Assembly (NCBI GenBank): GCA_947457395.1
Contig: CANGVA010000007.1
Span: 1-64,000 of the forward strand
Direction: 5' to 3'
Length of the DNA stretch: 64,000 nt
Source of the DNA: Bacteroidota bacterium
GTDB taxonomy: Bacteria; Bacteroidota; Bacteroidia; UKL13-3
Shown here: positions 49,764 through 60,140 of the stretch, piece by piece
How the letters are laid out: every line of letters begins with the position of its first letter
Position numbering within the stretch: position 1 is the first letter of the stretch
Made by a program: the position numbers and the translations under genes
The notes under the pieces: generated by a model
Seen by the model: only the letters and a program-made list of their open reading frames with translations
What the model was told of the DNA's origin: nothing
Databases searched by the model: none

Positions 49764-50883
49764 TAGAAGAAAAATACTTATCGTATTTGGTACTAGGCCT
49801 GAGGCAATAAAACTGGCACCGCTTATTAGTCAGATGAAAAGCCATACGGATTCATTTGAAGTTAAGGCCTGCTTTACCGGACAGCACAAGGAAATGGTAG
49901 CAACCATTCTTAGCTTTTTTAAAATCACTCCTGATTATGATTTGCAAATAATGAGGCCTGGTCAAACACTTATTGAAATCATGACTGGAATATTGGATTC
50001 TTTTTCAAAGATTTTAGATGATTATAAACCAGATTTAGTGGTAGTGCAGGGCGATACCTCAACAGCCTTTGCCGCTGCATTAGTTGCCTATTACAAAAAA
50101 ATTAAAATAGCACATGTTGAAGCCGGACTCCGCAGCTTTGATTTATATTCTCCATTCCCGGAAGAAGGCAACAGAAAACTAATTGGTCAGATTGCTGATT
50201 TTCATTTTACACCTACAGAAAATGCAACAAGGAACTTGACTAATGAAGGTCATGCTAAGGGGATTTATCAGGTTGGTAATACAGTTATAGATGCTTTATA
50301 TGAAGGTTTGCGTATAATTAATAATGATGAAGCTGTTTATGTGAGTTATTTTGAGAAATATTTTGATCTAAGTAAGAAGTTGGTTTTAATTACAGGACAT
50401 AGAAGAGAGAGTTTTGGAGATAAATTTATTGAATTCTGTGATGCGGTGAAAACACTTGCAACAAAATATACTGAGTATAACTGGGTTTATCCGGTTCATT
50501 TGAACCCAAATGTTCAGGAGCCTGTGCGCAAGTATTTGTCCGGCTTATCTAATGTAATTTTGATGGAGCCACTGGATTATCCTTATCTGATATGGCTGCT
50601 TAAGCAAAGTGAGTTTGTGCTTACAGACTCCGGTGGTATTCAGGAGGAGGCTCCTAGTCTTGGTAAACCGGTTTTAGTAACCAGAGATGTTACCGAACGG
50701 CAGGAAGGAGTAGAGGCTGGAACAGCAGTGCTTGTCGGAACCAATTATACTAAAATTGTAAAGCTAGCCTCTGAGCTTATCGATGATCATTCAATTTATA
50801 ATAAAATGGCTAATGCGGTAAATCCTTATGGAGATGGTACTTCATCTGCTCAGATCATAGAAATACTTCGCAAGCATTTGTAA
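49753..50883 (+). CDS. wecB: UDP-N-acetylglucosamine 2-epimerase (non-hydrolysing)
   Basis: ILIVFGTRPEAIKLAPLI, VVQGDTSTAFAAALVAYY, HVEAGLRS, TDSGGIQEEAPSLGKPVLVTRDVTERQEGVEAGTA. Confidence 0.95.
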   Translation: MQPDRRKILIVFGTRPEAIKLAPLISQMKSHTDSFEVKACFTGQHKEMVATILSFFKITPDYDLQIMRPGQTLIEIMTGILDSFSKILDDYKPDLVVVQGDTSTAFAAALVAYYKKIKIAHVEAGLRSFDLYSPFPEEGNRKLIGQIADFHFTPTENATRNLTNEGHAKGIYQVGNTVIDALYEGLRIINNDEAVYVSYFEKYFDLSKKLVLITGHRRESFGDKFIEFCDAVKTLATKYTEYNWVYPVHLNPNVQEPVRKYLSGLSNVILMEPLDYPYLIWLLKQSEFVLTDSGGIQEEAPSLGKPVLVTRDVTERQEGVEAGTAVLVGTNYTKIVKLASELIDDHSIYNKMANAVNPYGDGTSSAQIIEILRKHL

Positions 50884-50902
50884 AATCAGTTTAAATTCAA
50901 CC

Positions 50903-52003
50903 ATGAGAGTGTTATTTCAAACGCGTAGTACCCTTTTTACCATGCCTGGTGGAGATACAACCCAGGTTCTTAAAACCAAAGAATTTCTTGAAAGGTTGGG
51001 AGTTGAAGTTGATATTTCGCTGGAAGCTGAGCCTGATCTGACAGATTATGATTTAGTTCATGTATTCAACTTAATGGAGCCTCAGGAGATATACCTGCAG
51101 GTAATGAACGCAGCCAGACAGAATGTTCCTGTAGCACTTTCAACTATATATGGTTTATACACCGAATTTGAAATGAAAGCAAGGGGTGGGGTGTTGGGTT
51201 TTCTGAATAATTTAATAGGGGCTCAAAAGGCAGAATATCTCAAAAGATTTATTAAGATTATTCTGCGAAGGAAGTTTGATAAAAGTTCATGGGTCTTTAT
51301 TACAGGAGGGTATCTTAGGTTACAAAAGAAACTTTGTAAAAATGTCTCAGTTTATTTGCCAAACTCACAATCCGAGATGGAAAGGGTTATTTACGACATG
51401 GGTCTTGAATCTCCTAAATATGTCGTGGTTCCTAATTCGGTAGATGTAGAAATGTTCAATACGAAGCAATCAAGTGATGAATTTGAGCAATTCAAAGGGT
51501 GCGTATTATGCGCGGCAAAAATAGATGGAAGAAAGAATCAACTTAATCTTATTCGTGCTATGAAAGATTTGCCTTATAAACTTGTACTAGCAGGTAAAGC
51601 AAGCAAGAATAGTATGTATTACTATAAGAGATGCTTACAGGAAGCAGATAAAGATAAGGTTGTATTTTTAGGTCAAATAGATCATGATAAACTACCAGCG
51701 CTTTATAAGCAGGCTAAAGTTCATGCCCTGATTAGCTGGATGGAAACTCCGGGTCTTGTTTCGCTAGAAGCAGCATACTCCGGATGCAATATTGTCGCTA
51801 CCAGAAAAGGTGATACAGTGGATTACTTTGGTAATGATGCCACCTATTGTGAACCGGATGATATTCATTCTATAAGAAATGCAATCCAAACTGCATATAA
51901 CAAGCCTTACGATGTGGGTTTCAGGGATAAAATAAAGAGCAGCTTTAACTGGAATGAAACTGCTAAAAAAACCTTGGAAGGATATAGGCTTATACTTAAC
52001 TGA
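50903..52003 (+). CDS. Glycosyltransferase family 4 protein
   Basis: VVPNSVDVEMFN, LVLAGKASKNS, VHALISWMETPGLVSLEAAYSGCNIVATRKGDTVDYFG. Confidence 0.88.
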   Translation: MRVLFQTRSTLFTMPGGDTTQVLKTKEFLERLGVEVDISLEAEPDLTDYDLVHVFNLMEPQEIYLQVMNAARQNVPVALSTIYGLYTEFEMKARGGVLGFLNNLIGAQKAEYLKRFIKIILRRKFDKSSWVFITGGYLRLQKKLCKNVSVYLPNSQSEMERVIYDMGLESPKYVVVPNSVDVEMFNTKQSSDEFEQFKGCVLCAAKIDGRKNQLNLIRAMKDLPYKLVLAGKASKNSMYYYKRCLQEADKDKVVFLGQIDHDKLPALYKQAKVHALISWMETPGLVSLEAAYSGCNIVATRKGDTVDYFGNDATYCEPDDIHSIRNAIQTAYNKPYDVGFRDKIKSSFNWNETAKKTLEGYRLILN

Positions 52004-52221
52004 TATTCCTGTCATATCTGTTTGTCTGATTTTATTACCAATCGCTTTCATAGGGCTCATAAATTATGCTCTTATATGTTATTCATTATAAACTCTGTCG
52101 GTTCCCTTTTTAGTAGCAGTTGTATCTAACATAATGCATAATTTAGTTAATTAGATGTTTCTTGTGTATTATAGCATATTCAAATATTCAAAATAGTATA
52201 GTTAGGTTTTTATATTTCTGA

Positions 52222-54039
52222 ATGAAAGTAGCCATTATCGGAACAGTAGGCATACCAGCCAGATACGGAGGTTTTGAAACCCTTGCCGAACAATTGGCCG
52301 AGCACGCTGCATCTGATTTGCAGGTAACGGTTTATTGCAGCAAGAAAGCGTATCAAACACATCCGCAAACATACAAGCATGCCAATTTGGTTTACCTGTC
52401 GCTTGATGCAAATGGTGTTCAAAGTATTTTTTATGATATCCTAAGCATTTTGCATGCTATTAAACGCAACGATGTATTGCTTATACTGGGGGTTTCAGGT
52501 ACCATTATTTTACCATTTGTGAGGCTCATATTCCCGTTTAGAAAAATTATTACCAATATTGACGGATTGGAGTGGAAACGGGATAAGTGGAACAATCTGG
52601 CACGTAAATTTTTAAGATATTCAGAGTCACTGGCCATTCATTACTCAGATCAGGTTATTGCCGATAACCAGGCTATCAGACAATATGTAACAGATGCGTA
52701 TGGTGCCAATCCCAAACTTATTGCTTATGGAGCCAATCACTGCCATACACCTTCACCTCCGGATTCCCGGTTTGCTGAAGGAAGCTATGATTTTACCGTT
52801 TGCCGTATAGAGCCTGAAAATAATATACATCTCATCCTTCAGGCATATGCAGCCATGCCTGCAGAAAAACTGGTAATTGTAGGCAACTGGCAAATAAGTG
52901 AGTATGGTAAGCAATTGCGCAAACAATATGCAGCATACACTCATATCTATTTGTTAGATCCGATTTACGATTTGTATGAGCTCAATAAACTGCGCAAACA
53001 TTGCAGGTATTATTTACATGGCCACAGCGCAGGCGGCACCAATCCTTCGCTGGTTGAAGCCATGTACTTAAAAAGAAATATCATCGCATTTGCTGTAACC
53101 TATAATAAAGAAACTACCGAGCACAAAGCCGCCTATTTTAAGGATGTGCAGGAGTTGATTGCCATTGTAAGCGGCAACGCGCTTGTAAATAATGCTGCTG
53201 TTAATTTTGAGATAGCAAACAGAAGGTATAGCTGGCTGGTTATTGCGAAGCAGTATGAGGCATTATACCTTACGCCAAAGGCATCCAATCATGCTACAAA
53301 AGTTACCATTATAACGGTGGTATTAAATAATCAATCTTTCATTGAGCAAGCCATTTGCTCTGTTTTAAGCCAGTCTTATGCAAATATTGAGTATATCGTG
53401 GTTGACGGTGGTTCTACAGATGGGAGCATTGATATCATTGAACGATATCTGGATAAGATCGCGGCATTTATATCGGAACCTGATTCAGGACCTTACGATG
53501 CAATGAATAAAGGTATTGAACTTGCTACCGGAGATGTCATCGGATTCTTACATGCAGATGATTTCTATTCGCACAATGATGTAATTGCAAAAATGGTTTA
53601 TTGCCTGCATGAGCCGGAAACCGAAAGTGTTTACAGTGATCTGGAGTACGTAAGCAGAAGGGATAAAAATCTGGTTATTCGAAAATGGAAAGCAGGTTTA
53701 TTAAACAGGAAATCGTTTTACAAAGGCTGGATGCCTCCGCATCCTACTTTTTTCGTGAAGAAGAGCGTGTATAAGCGCCTGGGGGGCTATAATATCAAGC
53801 TCAAATCATCGGCTGATTATGAGTTGATGCTGCGCATGCTATGTTTGCATAAGGTAAAAGCAGCCTATATTCCGGAAGTATTGGTTAAAATGAGGGTAGG
53901 TGGGCAAAGCAATCGCTCATTTACCAATAGGGTTAAGGCGCATTTGGAAGACCGCAAGGTATGGAAAATGCTTGGACTAAAACCCAGATGGTTCACACTC
54001 TGGATGAAACCACTTCAAAAAATAAAACAGTATTTTTAA
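52222..54039 (+). CDS. Fused double glycosyltransferase: N-terminal DUF1972/GT4-like + C-terminal GT2
   Basis: N-term MKVAIIGTVGIPARYGGFETLAEQLAEH (DUF1972 type); C-term TIITVVLNNQSFIEQAICSVLSQSYANIEYIVVDGGSTDGSIDII...LHADDFY (GT2). Confidence 0.9.
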   Translation: MKVAIIGTVGIPARYGGFETLAEQLAEHAASDLQVTVYCSKKAYQTHPQTYKHANLVYLSLDANGVQSIFYDILSILHAIKRNDVLLILGVSGTIILPFVRLIFPFRKIITNIDGLEWKRDKWNNLARKFLRYSESLAIHYSDQVIADNQAIRQYVTDAYGANPKLIAYGANHCHTPSPPDSRFAEGSYDFTVCRIEPENNIHLILQAYAAMPAEKLVIVGNWQISEYGKQLRKQYAAYTHIYLLDPIYDLYELNKLRKHCRYYLHGHSAGGTNPSLVEAMYLKRNIIAFAVTYNKETTEHKAAYFKDVQELIAIVSGNALVNNAAVNFEIANRRYSWLVIAKQYEALYLTPKASNHATKVTIITVVLNNQSFIEQAICSVLSQSYANIEYIVVDGGSTDGSIDIIERYLDKIAAFISEPDSGPYDAMNKGIELATGDVIGFLHADDFYSHNDVIAKMVYCLHEPETESVYSDLEYVSRRDKNLVIRKWKAGLLNRKSFYKGWMPPHPTFFVKKSVYKRLGGYNIKLKSSADYELMLRMLCLHKVKAAYIPEVLVKMRVGGQSNRSFTNRVKAHLEDRKVWKMLGLKPRWFTLWMKPLQKIKQYF

Positions 54040-54114
54040 TGGGTAGTGGCTTGTTTATACCTGCCTCAACAATAATAAGTGGCATTAATTTTACCCACAG
54101 GTACCCTTTAAGGG

Positions 54115-54145
54115 TTGTTTTGCAGGGTGCACGTGGTTAAATTTG
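54115..54145 (+). promoter_or_regulatory. Putative promoter of the sortase-glycosyltransferase unit
   Basis: TTG (54115-54117) - N20 - TAAATTTG (54138-54145), matching TAnnTTTG; 46 nt upstream of ATG 54192. Confidence 0.55.
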
Positions 54146-54191
54146 TCTGAATCTATACCAACTGCATCAACACAAACGTTTAAATCTGTTA

Positions 54192-57100
54192 ATGAAAAAA
54201 GCAATTGCCCAACTGCTGTTTTTTGCTGCTATGCCTTTGCTGCTGCAAGCGCAGCCATACGGATTTGAATGGATTAAGCCTTATCAGCCTTATTATAAAT
54301 TTAAAATAGCTCAAACAGGGGTTTATCGCATACCTGCATCTTTACTCAGTGCGTCCGGCATCAATCTTTCAAATATGAATCCCGGCCGGTTTCAGGTTTT
54401 TAAAAATGGGAAGGAAATTCCGTTGTTTATTCATGGCGCAACAGACGGGCAGGTAAATGGCAACGATTTTATTGAGTTTTATGCTGAGCAGAATGATGGA
54501 GAGCAAGATAAGGAATTATACGCCAACCCGTCCGATCAGCCTCATTCTTATTACAGCATGGTTTCTGATACTGCGGCTTATTTTCTTACCATATTACCTG
54601 ATACCAGCGTTTTGCAAGGAAAGCGATTTGAGCCATTTACCGAGAATAATTATGGAAGCTATACGCCTGAGACTTTTTTTATGCATGAAGAAAAATTCTT
54701 CAGGGCAGATGAATACGTGGATGGCATTAATCTAAACGCAGGTGGCGAAAAATACAATTCATCAGAATATACCGATGGAGAGGGTTGGGCAGCGGCACGT
54801 GTTGGCTTAGGCGGTTCTGCAACGTATACCGTAAACACACCATTCCCGTTTGCCACAGGACCCTTGCCCACAGTAGAAACAAAGGTTATTGGTGTATCAG
54901 ATTATTATCTGGGTAATCCAACTGTTAATCACCATGTGCAGATGAGCGTGGCTCCTGCAGAAAATCCTGTTTTTTCTGTTTACAAAGATTTTTTGTTTAA
55001 AGGATATATCTCTCAGCAATATAGCGGAGCGTTAAACTATAGTCAGATTGGCAATGGGCAAACTTTGTTCAGGTTATCGGTAATCAATGATCTGTTTGTT
55101 GCTTCAGATTTTAATTGTTTGTCATATATCCGACTGGTTTATGCAAGGCAATATCAATTGGGCGGTACAACCAACCTGCGTTTAAAGGTATTGCATAACC
55201 AGAACGGCACCCGCAGCCTCATTCAATTTTCAGGTTATGGCAATGGTGTGCAAAGTTCCCCCGTTATTTTTGATTTTACCAATGGTAAACGCATTACAAG
55301 TATTGTAAATGCGGGCATTGCTCGCGCACTGGTTGAGAACAACGGACAACCAACAGACATCTTTTTGTTTGATAGCCTCTCCGCAAGCAATGTGTTAAGG
55401 CTTGAACCGGTAAGTTTCTCGTTTATCAATCCGGCTCAGAATTATGAGTTTATACTGGTAAGCCACGAGGAATTGTCGGATGCCGCAACACAATATGCCA
55501 ACTACCGCAGTCAGCGTTTTAAGGTCTTAAATATTAAGGCAAGCAGCCTGTATGATTTATATACCTATGGTAACCCACACCCGCTGGCCCTGCGCAGAAT
55601 GGCCAAGCACCTCATTAATCTTTCTACAGCCACTCCGCAATATCTGTTACTGCTCGGTAAAGGTTATCAAACCAACTTACTTCGCAATCAACGTTACTAT
55701 GAAGCCAATCTGGTGCCTGCACTTGGCGTTCCGTCAGCTGATCACCTGATTTCAGCAGGTATAAAGGGTAATGGTTTTGTGCCGGAAATTGCAACCGGAC
55801 GCATAGCGGCTGTAAACAATGCAGAAGCTTTGAATTATTTGCAAAAACTGATTTACTATGAAACCCATCCGGATAGCATTTTGTCCTGGAGAAAAAACAT
55901 CTTACACATCACGGGTGGTGAAAATCAAAATCAGCAAAACGCATTTAAATTTTTCATGAATGGCAATACCAATGTCATTAAGGGTAAAAGTTTTGGAGCT
56001 AATGTAACCTCCTATAATAAATCTACGACTGAGCCAACCCAGGGTAATTTGCGAGATAAGTTAATGCAGGTTGTAAATGATGGGGTGAGCATGCTTACCT
56101 TTTTGGGTCACGGTTCGGCAACTGTGCTAGATGTAAATATTGGGAGCTTAGTTGAGTTGAATAATATCAATAAATATCCTTTCTATTATTTTAATGGCTG
56201 TAATGTTGGTAATCCAAGTGATATGGACCCTTCTAATAAACCGGATATTTATGGTATTGATTTTATTTGTGCGGCCAACAAAGGAGCAATCGGGTGGCTG
56301 GCTCACTCCAATCTTACGCTGGATGGCAGCCTATACAGGCAAATTAATTTATTTTATAATAGTTTCAGCAATTCACATTACGGCAAACCCATCGGAACAA
56401 TTTTGAGAGAGGCATTAAAAGCAGGAGGGGTTGCCAGCTTGCAGGATAAATCGCATAATATGCAGCTTACCTTGCAGGGGGATCCTGCCGTTCGCATTTA
56501 CAGCCCGTTAAAACCGGATTATAAAGTAAGCCTGGCAGATGTTTACACCATTCCACAAAATCCAAATGCAGTAATGGATTCTTTTAGGCTTGCCGTTGTG
56601 GTAAATAATTATGGAAGAGCCAATGATGATACCGTTGAAGTAAGCCTTAAACGCACCCTGCCTGATAACTCAGTTGTGCAATATGCACCTGTTTCTATCA
56701 CAGACCTATATCTGAAAGATACCGTTTATTTCTGGGTAAAGGCAAAAGAGTTAAAATCCTTTGGTAATAACCAGTTTGATATAAGCATTGATGCGCAGGC
56801 TAAACTGGACGAAATTAGCAGACTGAATAATGAAGTAAGGTATACACTTTTTTTACCAAGCTCAGGTATCACGCTGTTGTCTCCAATGCCATATGCTGTT
56901 GCGGGTAATGATAGTGTTGAATTCATTATTCAGAACAATGATTTTTTTGCAAAAAATATAGGGTATGAAATAGAGTTAGATACGACTGTAGCGTTCAACT
57001 CTCCTTTACTAAAAAGATCAGGAATTATTAAAGGTAATACCATTATTAAATGGCTGCAGGTTATAACTACAGCCGATACAATTGTTTATTACTGGAGGGC

Positions 57101-59147
57101 AAAAACAGAAGTTAATCCTGAGTGGGTAACAGGTTCATTTACGCACATACCTGCTGCAGAAGATGGCTGGATGCAAAGCCATTACAACCAATGGGAGGGA
57201 AGCACCGGAAAAGTGAATATGGAAACAGATACAGTAGCCCGCAGATTAGCTTTTGTACCAAACTCACAATTAGTCATTTCTAAAATTGGTCGCTGGCATC
57301 ATTCAAATCTGGGTATTTATGATCCTTACATTGCTAATCCGGGTGCCGGGGGATGTCTGGGTGGTGGTGGCACTGTTTGTCTGATTTATGATGGTTCAAG
57401 CCTTAGCAGGATGGAGGCCCCGGGAATCCCATACAATTGTAATCCGGTTCCGGGTTATGCTTACTATGTTTTTAAAACAGGTACAATTGCCGGACAGGAT
57501 GATTTTATCAGGTTTATGGATACACTTAGGGTAGGAACCTATATGGCCATATATTCATTTTATGATGCAGGTATTCCCTCGTGGAAACCCGAGTTGCGTG
57601 CAAGGTTGGCACAATTTGGCTCATTGAAAGTGGCCAATGCCCAAAGTCAGTTTACGGCTTTTACACTCATTGGTCGTAAGGGAGAAACACCCGGTATGGC
57701 TTCAGAAGATACCTTATTTAACGACCGTTTTACCACCGGAGACTCTGTGGTTTGCGAAGCTCAGCGCCTGCTTGAAGGTAAGTGGTTTACAGGAAGTATC
57801 ACTTCCGCAAGAATAGGGCCTGTAAAGCAATGGAATAAAGTGTTGTACAAGTTTCATTCACTTGAAAATAATGGATACGACAGGCAGAAGGTGTACCTGA
57901 TTGGTATAACCCAGAATAATGAAGATAGCATACTGGCTACCGATATTGCTTCAGGATTTGATATCAGCACAATTAATACAACTGTTTTTCCTTACCTAAA
58001 GCTTAAAGCAGAGTTCCTGGATAGTTTCAATAGAACGCCCAATCAATTTGGCTATTGGATGGTAACATATTCCGAGCCAACTGAAGGATTAATAGATAAT
58101 AAGAACTATCAGTTTCATGCTTCCAGAATACAGCAGGGCGATAGCCTTCACATTAATTTATCGTTTACAAATATTCATAAGCAGCCTTTCGATAGTGTGC
58201 CTTGTTTGCTAACCATCAGAGATCCGAAGAATGCAGTTATTTACAGCGTAAATAAGATAATGAGTCGGATTGAGAAAGACCAATCAGTAGTATTCTCAGA
58301 TGTTATAGCAACACGTAATTTTTCAGCGGGTATGCATACATTAAATGTCTCCTTTAACTATCAGCAGCAAATTCCTGAATTCCTGATACAGAATAACCTG
58401 TTTGAGCAAAAGTTTGATGTATGGGAAGATAAATCCAATCCAATGCTGGATGTTACATTTGATGGTTTTAGAATAATGAATGGTGATTTTGTATCACCAA
58501 CACCGGTTATCCGAATTACCTCAAAGGATGATAATAAGTTTTTATTGCAGCAGGATACCAATACGTTCAGCTTATTTTTAAAACGCCCGACTCAGGCGAT
58601 TTTCGAACAGATACCTCTAAACTCATCTTATGTTAATTTCGTGAAAGCGAATGCAGAGCAAAATACAGCCATGCTGGAATTTACTCCTGAAAAGCTAACG
58701 GATGGTTTATATACGCTGCGTGTACAATCGCGCGATGCCACAGGCAATGTAGCCGGTAACAATGCTTATGAAATAGATTTTAATGTGGTAAACGAAAGTA
58801 CCATCACCGCTTTCTTCCCATATCCAAATCCTGCAACTACCAATATCAGGTTTGTGTTTACCTTAACTGGCAGCAAAGTTCCTGATGAATTGCTGGTGCG
58901 CATCACCACGCTATCAGGAAAGATTGTAAAAGAAATAACACGAGCAGAGTTTGGTGATATGAAGATTGGACACAATATCTCTCAATTTGCATGGGATGGT
59001 AATGATACTTATGGAGACAGGCTTGCAAACGGAGTTTATCTCTATCAGGTTTTTACCAGAATAAACGGTCAGGATATTAAAAAGCGCAATACTTCAGCAG
59101 ATCAATTTGTGCTGCATAACGTTGGCAAAATTTATTTAATGAAATAA
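54192..59147 (+). CDS. porU2: C25-family (gingipain-like) cysteine peptidase, putative T9SS sortase PorU2
   Basis: 1651 aa; N-term GFEWIKPYQPYYKFKIAQTGVYRI; catalytic-type LTFLGHGSATVLDVN (His) and YYFNGCNVGNPSD (Cys); C-term FlgD-like WDGNDTYGDRLANGVYLYQV. Confidence 0.88.
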   Translation: MKKAIAQLLFFAAMPLLLQAQPYGFEWIKPYQPYYKFKIAQTGVYRIPASLLSASGINLSNMNPGRFQVFKNGKEIPLFIHGATDGQVNGNDFIEFYAEQNDGEQDKELYANPSDQPHSYYSMVSDTAAYFLTILPDTSVLQGKRFEPFTENNYGSYTPETFFMHEEKFFRADEYVDGINLNAGGEKYNSSEYTDGEGWAAARVGLGGSATYTVNTPFPFATGPLPTVETKVIGVSDYYLGNPTVNHHVQMSVAPAENPVFSVYKDFLFKGYISQQYSGALNYSQIGNGQTLFRLSVINDLFVASDFNCLSYIRLVYARQYQLGGTTNLRLKVLHNQNGTRSLIQFSGYGNGVQSSPVIFDFTNGKRITSIVNAGIARALVENNGQPTDIFLFDSLSASNVLRLEPVSFSFINPAQNYEFILVSHEELSDAATQYANYRSQRFKVLNIKASSLYDLYTYGNPHPLALRRMAKHLINLSTATPQYLLLLGKGYQTNLLRNQRYYEANLVPALGVPSADHLISAGIKGNGFVPEIATGRIAAVNNAEALNYLQKLIYYETHPDSILSWRKNILHITGGENQNQQNAFKFFMNGNTNVIKGKSFGANVTSYNKSTTEPTQGNLRDKLMQVVNDGVSMLTFLGHGSATVLDVNIGSLVELNNINKYPFYYFNGCNVGNPSDMDPSNKPDIYGIDFICAANKGAIGWLAHSNLTLDGSLYRQINLFYNSFSNSHYGKPIGTILREALKAGGVASLQDKSHNMQLTLQGDPAVRIYSPLKPDYKVSLADVYTIPQNPNAVMDSFRLAVVVNNYGRANDDTVEVSLKRTLPDNSVVQYAPVSITDLYLKDTVYFWVKAKELKSFGNNQFDISIDAQAKLDEISRLNNEVRYTLFLPSSGITLLSPMPYAVAGNDSVEFIIQNNDFFAKNIGYEIELDTTVAFNSPLLKRSGIIKGNTIIKWLQVITTADTIVYYWRAKTEVNPEWVTGSFTHIPAAEDGWMQSHYNQWEGSTGKVNMETDTVARRLAFVPNSQLVISKIGRWHHSNLGIYDPYIANPGAGGCLGGGGTVCLIYDGSSLSRMEAPGIPYNCNPVPGYAYYVFKTGTIAGQDDFIRFMDTLRVGTYMAIYSFYDAGIPSWKPELRARLAQFGSLKVANAQSQFTAFTLIGRKGETPGMASEDTLFNDRFTTGDSVVCEAQRLLEGKWFTGSITSARIGPVKQWNKVLYKFHSLENNGYDRQKVYLIGITQNNEDSILATDIASGFDISTINTTVFPYLKLKAEFLDSFNRTPNQFGYWMVTYSEPTEGLIDNKNYQFHASRIQQGDSLHINLSFTNIHKQPFDSVPCLLTIRDPKNAVIYSVNKIMSRIEKDQSVVFSDVIATRNFSAGMHTLNVSFNYQQQIPEFLIQNNLFEQKFDVWEDKSNPMLDVTFDGFRIMNGDFVSPTPVIRITSKDDNKFLLQQDTNTFSLFLKRPTQAIFEQIPLNSSYVNFVKANAEQNTAMLEFTPEKLTDGLYTLRVQSRDATGNVAGNNAYEIDFNVVNESTITAFFPYPNPATTNIRFVFTLTGSKVPDELLVRITTLSGKIVKEITRAEFGDMKIGHNISQFAWDGNDTYGDRLANGVYLYQVFTRINGQDIKKRNTSADQFVLHNVGKIYLMK

Positions 59148-60140
59148 ATGGCCATGAAAGAGATAAGTCTGGTTTATCTTTCACAAGGTGCTCATAAAAC
59201 AGGCGGCTATTTACATGAATCATTCTTTTTTGAAAGCCTTTCAAAGGAGTTGGGTAACAGATATCATATCCATGTTTCCGCTAAAAGACTCAATAAAAAT
59301 GTTAGCGGTTTGGCTGGTTATTTGAAATTGATTTTATGGTATGCAAGGCAAGCAAATGCGCAAATTCAGGTTGTACCGCTGAGGGGTGGGCTCCCTTCGG
59401 CTTTTTGCAACAAAGCCAATAATCATTTCACATTGGTGGTTATACATGCCGAGGCTCAGCCTTATTCTTCTCTTTTGCTCAGGTTGTACTATCAGCTATT
59501 TGTATGGCTTAAAAAACAAGGGCTATTTAGCCGTTGCAAACTGGTTGTGATTCATTCATACTGGAAAACTTTTTTTGAAAAGAAAGGCATAGCAGGAGAG
59601 GATATCCTGATATTTCCTAATTTCTTTGATACTGCCTATTACAAACAATTTAGCGAGCCTGTTAAAAAGAAGCAGGTGCATCTTGGTATGCCCGATCAGA
59701 AACTGAATACCGGTATTTTTAAACTTGCTGAAAAGCTAAGCCTTGCAGGCTATGACTGTTATTTTTCTGCATCTGATAAAGAAATGAAATTACCTGCATC
59801 AGATTTTTATCGCGTTGCATATTTTGAAAGCAGTGAAGCATACCTGAAAGAAATGGCTTGCAGCCTCTGCACCATCCAAATGCCTGCCATAGCCGAAGGT
59901 TGGTCTCGCGTTGCTCATGAAAGTATGCTGGTGGGTACACCTGTTATTGGTTACGATAAAGGTGGTTTGGGTCAGTTGCTAAAGGAGTCTGGTTCTGCAA
60001 TAGTTCAGGATGTCGAGCAAGCATTCCAGTTCATTACAACAGGTAAATTTACCTTGCCCGATGATTCATTTATTAATAAGTATGATACATCGATGGCACC
60101 TGTCTATGCTAAGCAAATCACTGATACATTACATTTGTGA
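59148..60140 (+). CDS. Glycosyltransferase family 4-like protein
   Basis: FPNFFDTAYY, IQMPAIAEGWSRVAHESMLVGTPVIGYDKGGLGQLL; start abuts the PorU2 stop codon (alternative ATG at 59154). Confidence 0.83.
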   Translation: MAMKEISLVYLSQGAHKTGGYLHESFFFESLSKELGNRYHIHVSAKRLNKNVSGLAGYLKLILWYARQANAQIQVVPLRGGLPSAFCNKANNHFTLVVIHAEAQPYSSLLLRLYYQLFVWLKKQGLFSRCKLVVIHSYWKTFFEKKGIAGEDILIFPNFFDTAYYKQFSEPVKKKQVHLGMPDQKLNTGIFKLAEKLSLAGYDCYFSASDKEMKLPASDFYRVAYFESSEAYLKEMACSLCTIQMPAIAEGWSRVAHESMLVGTPVIGYDKGGLGQLLKESGSAIVQDVEQAFQFITTGKFTLPDDSFINKYDTSMAPVYAKQITDTLHL

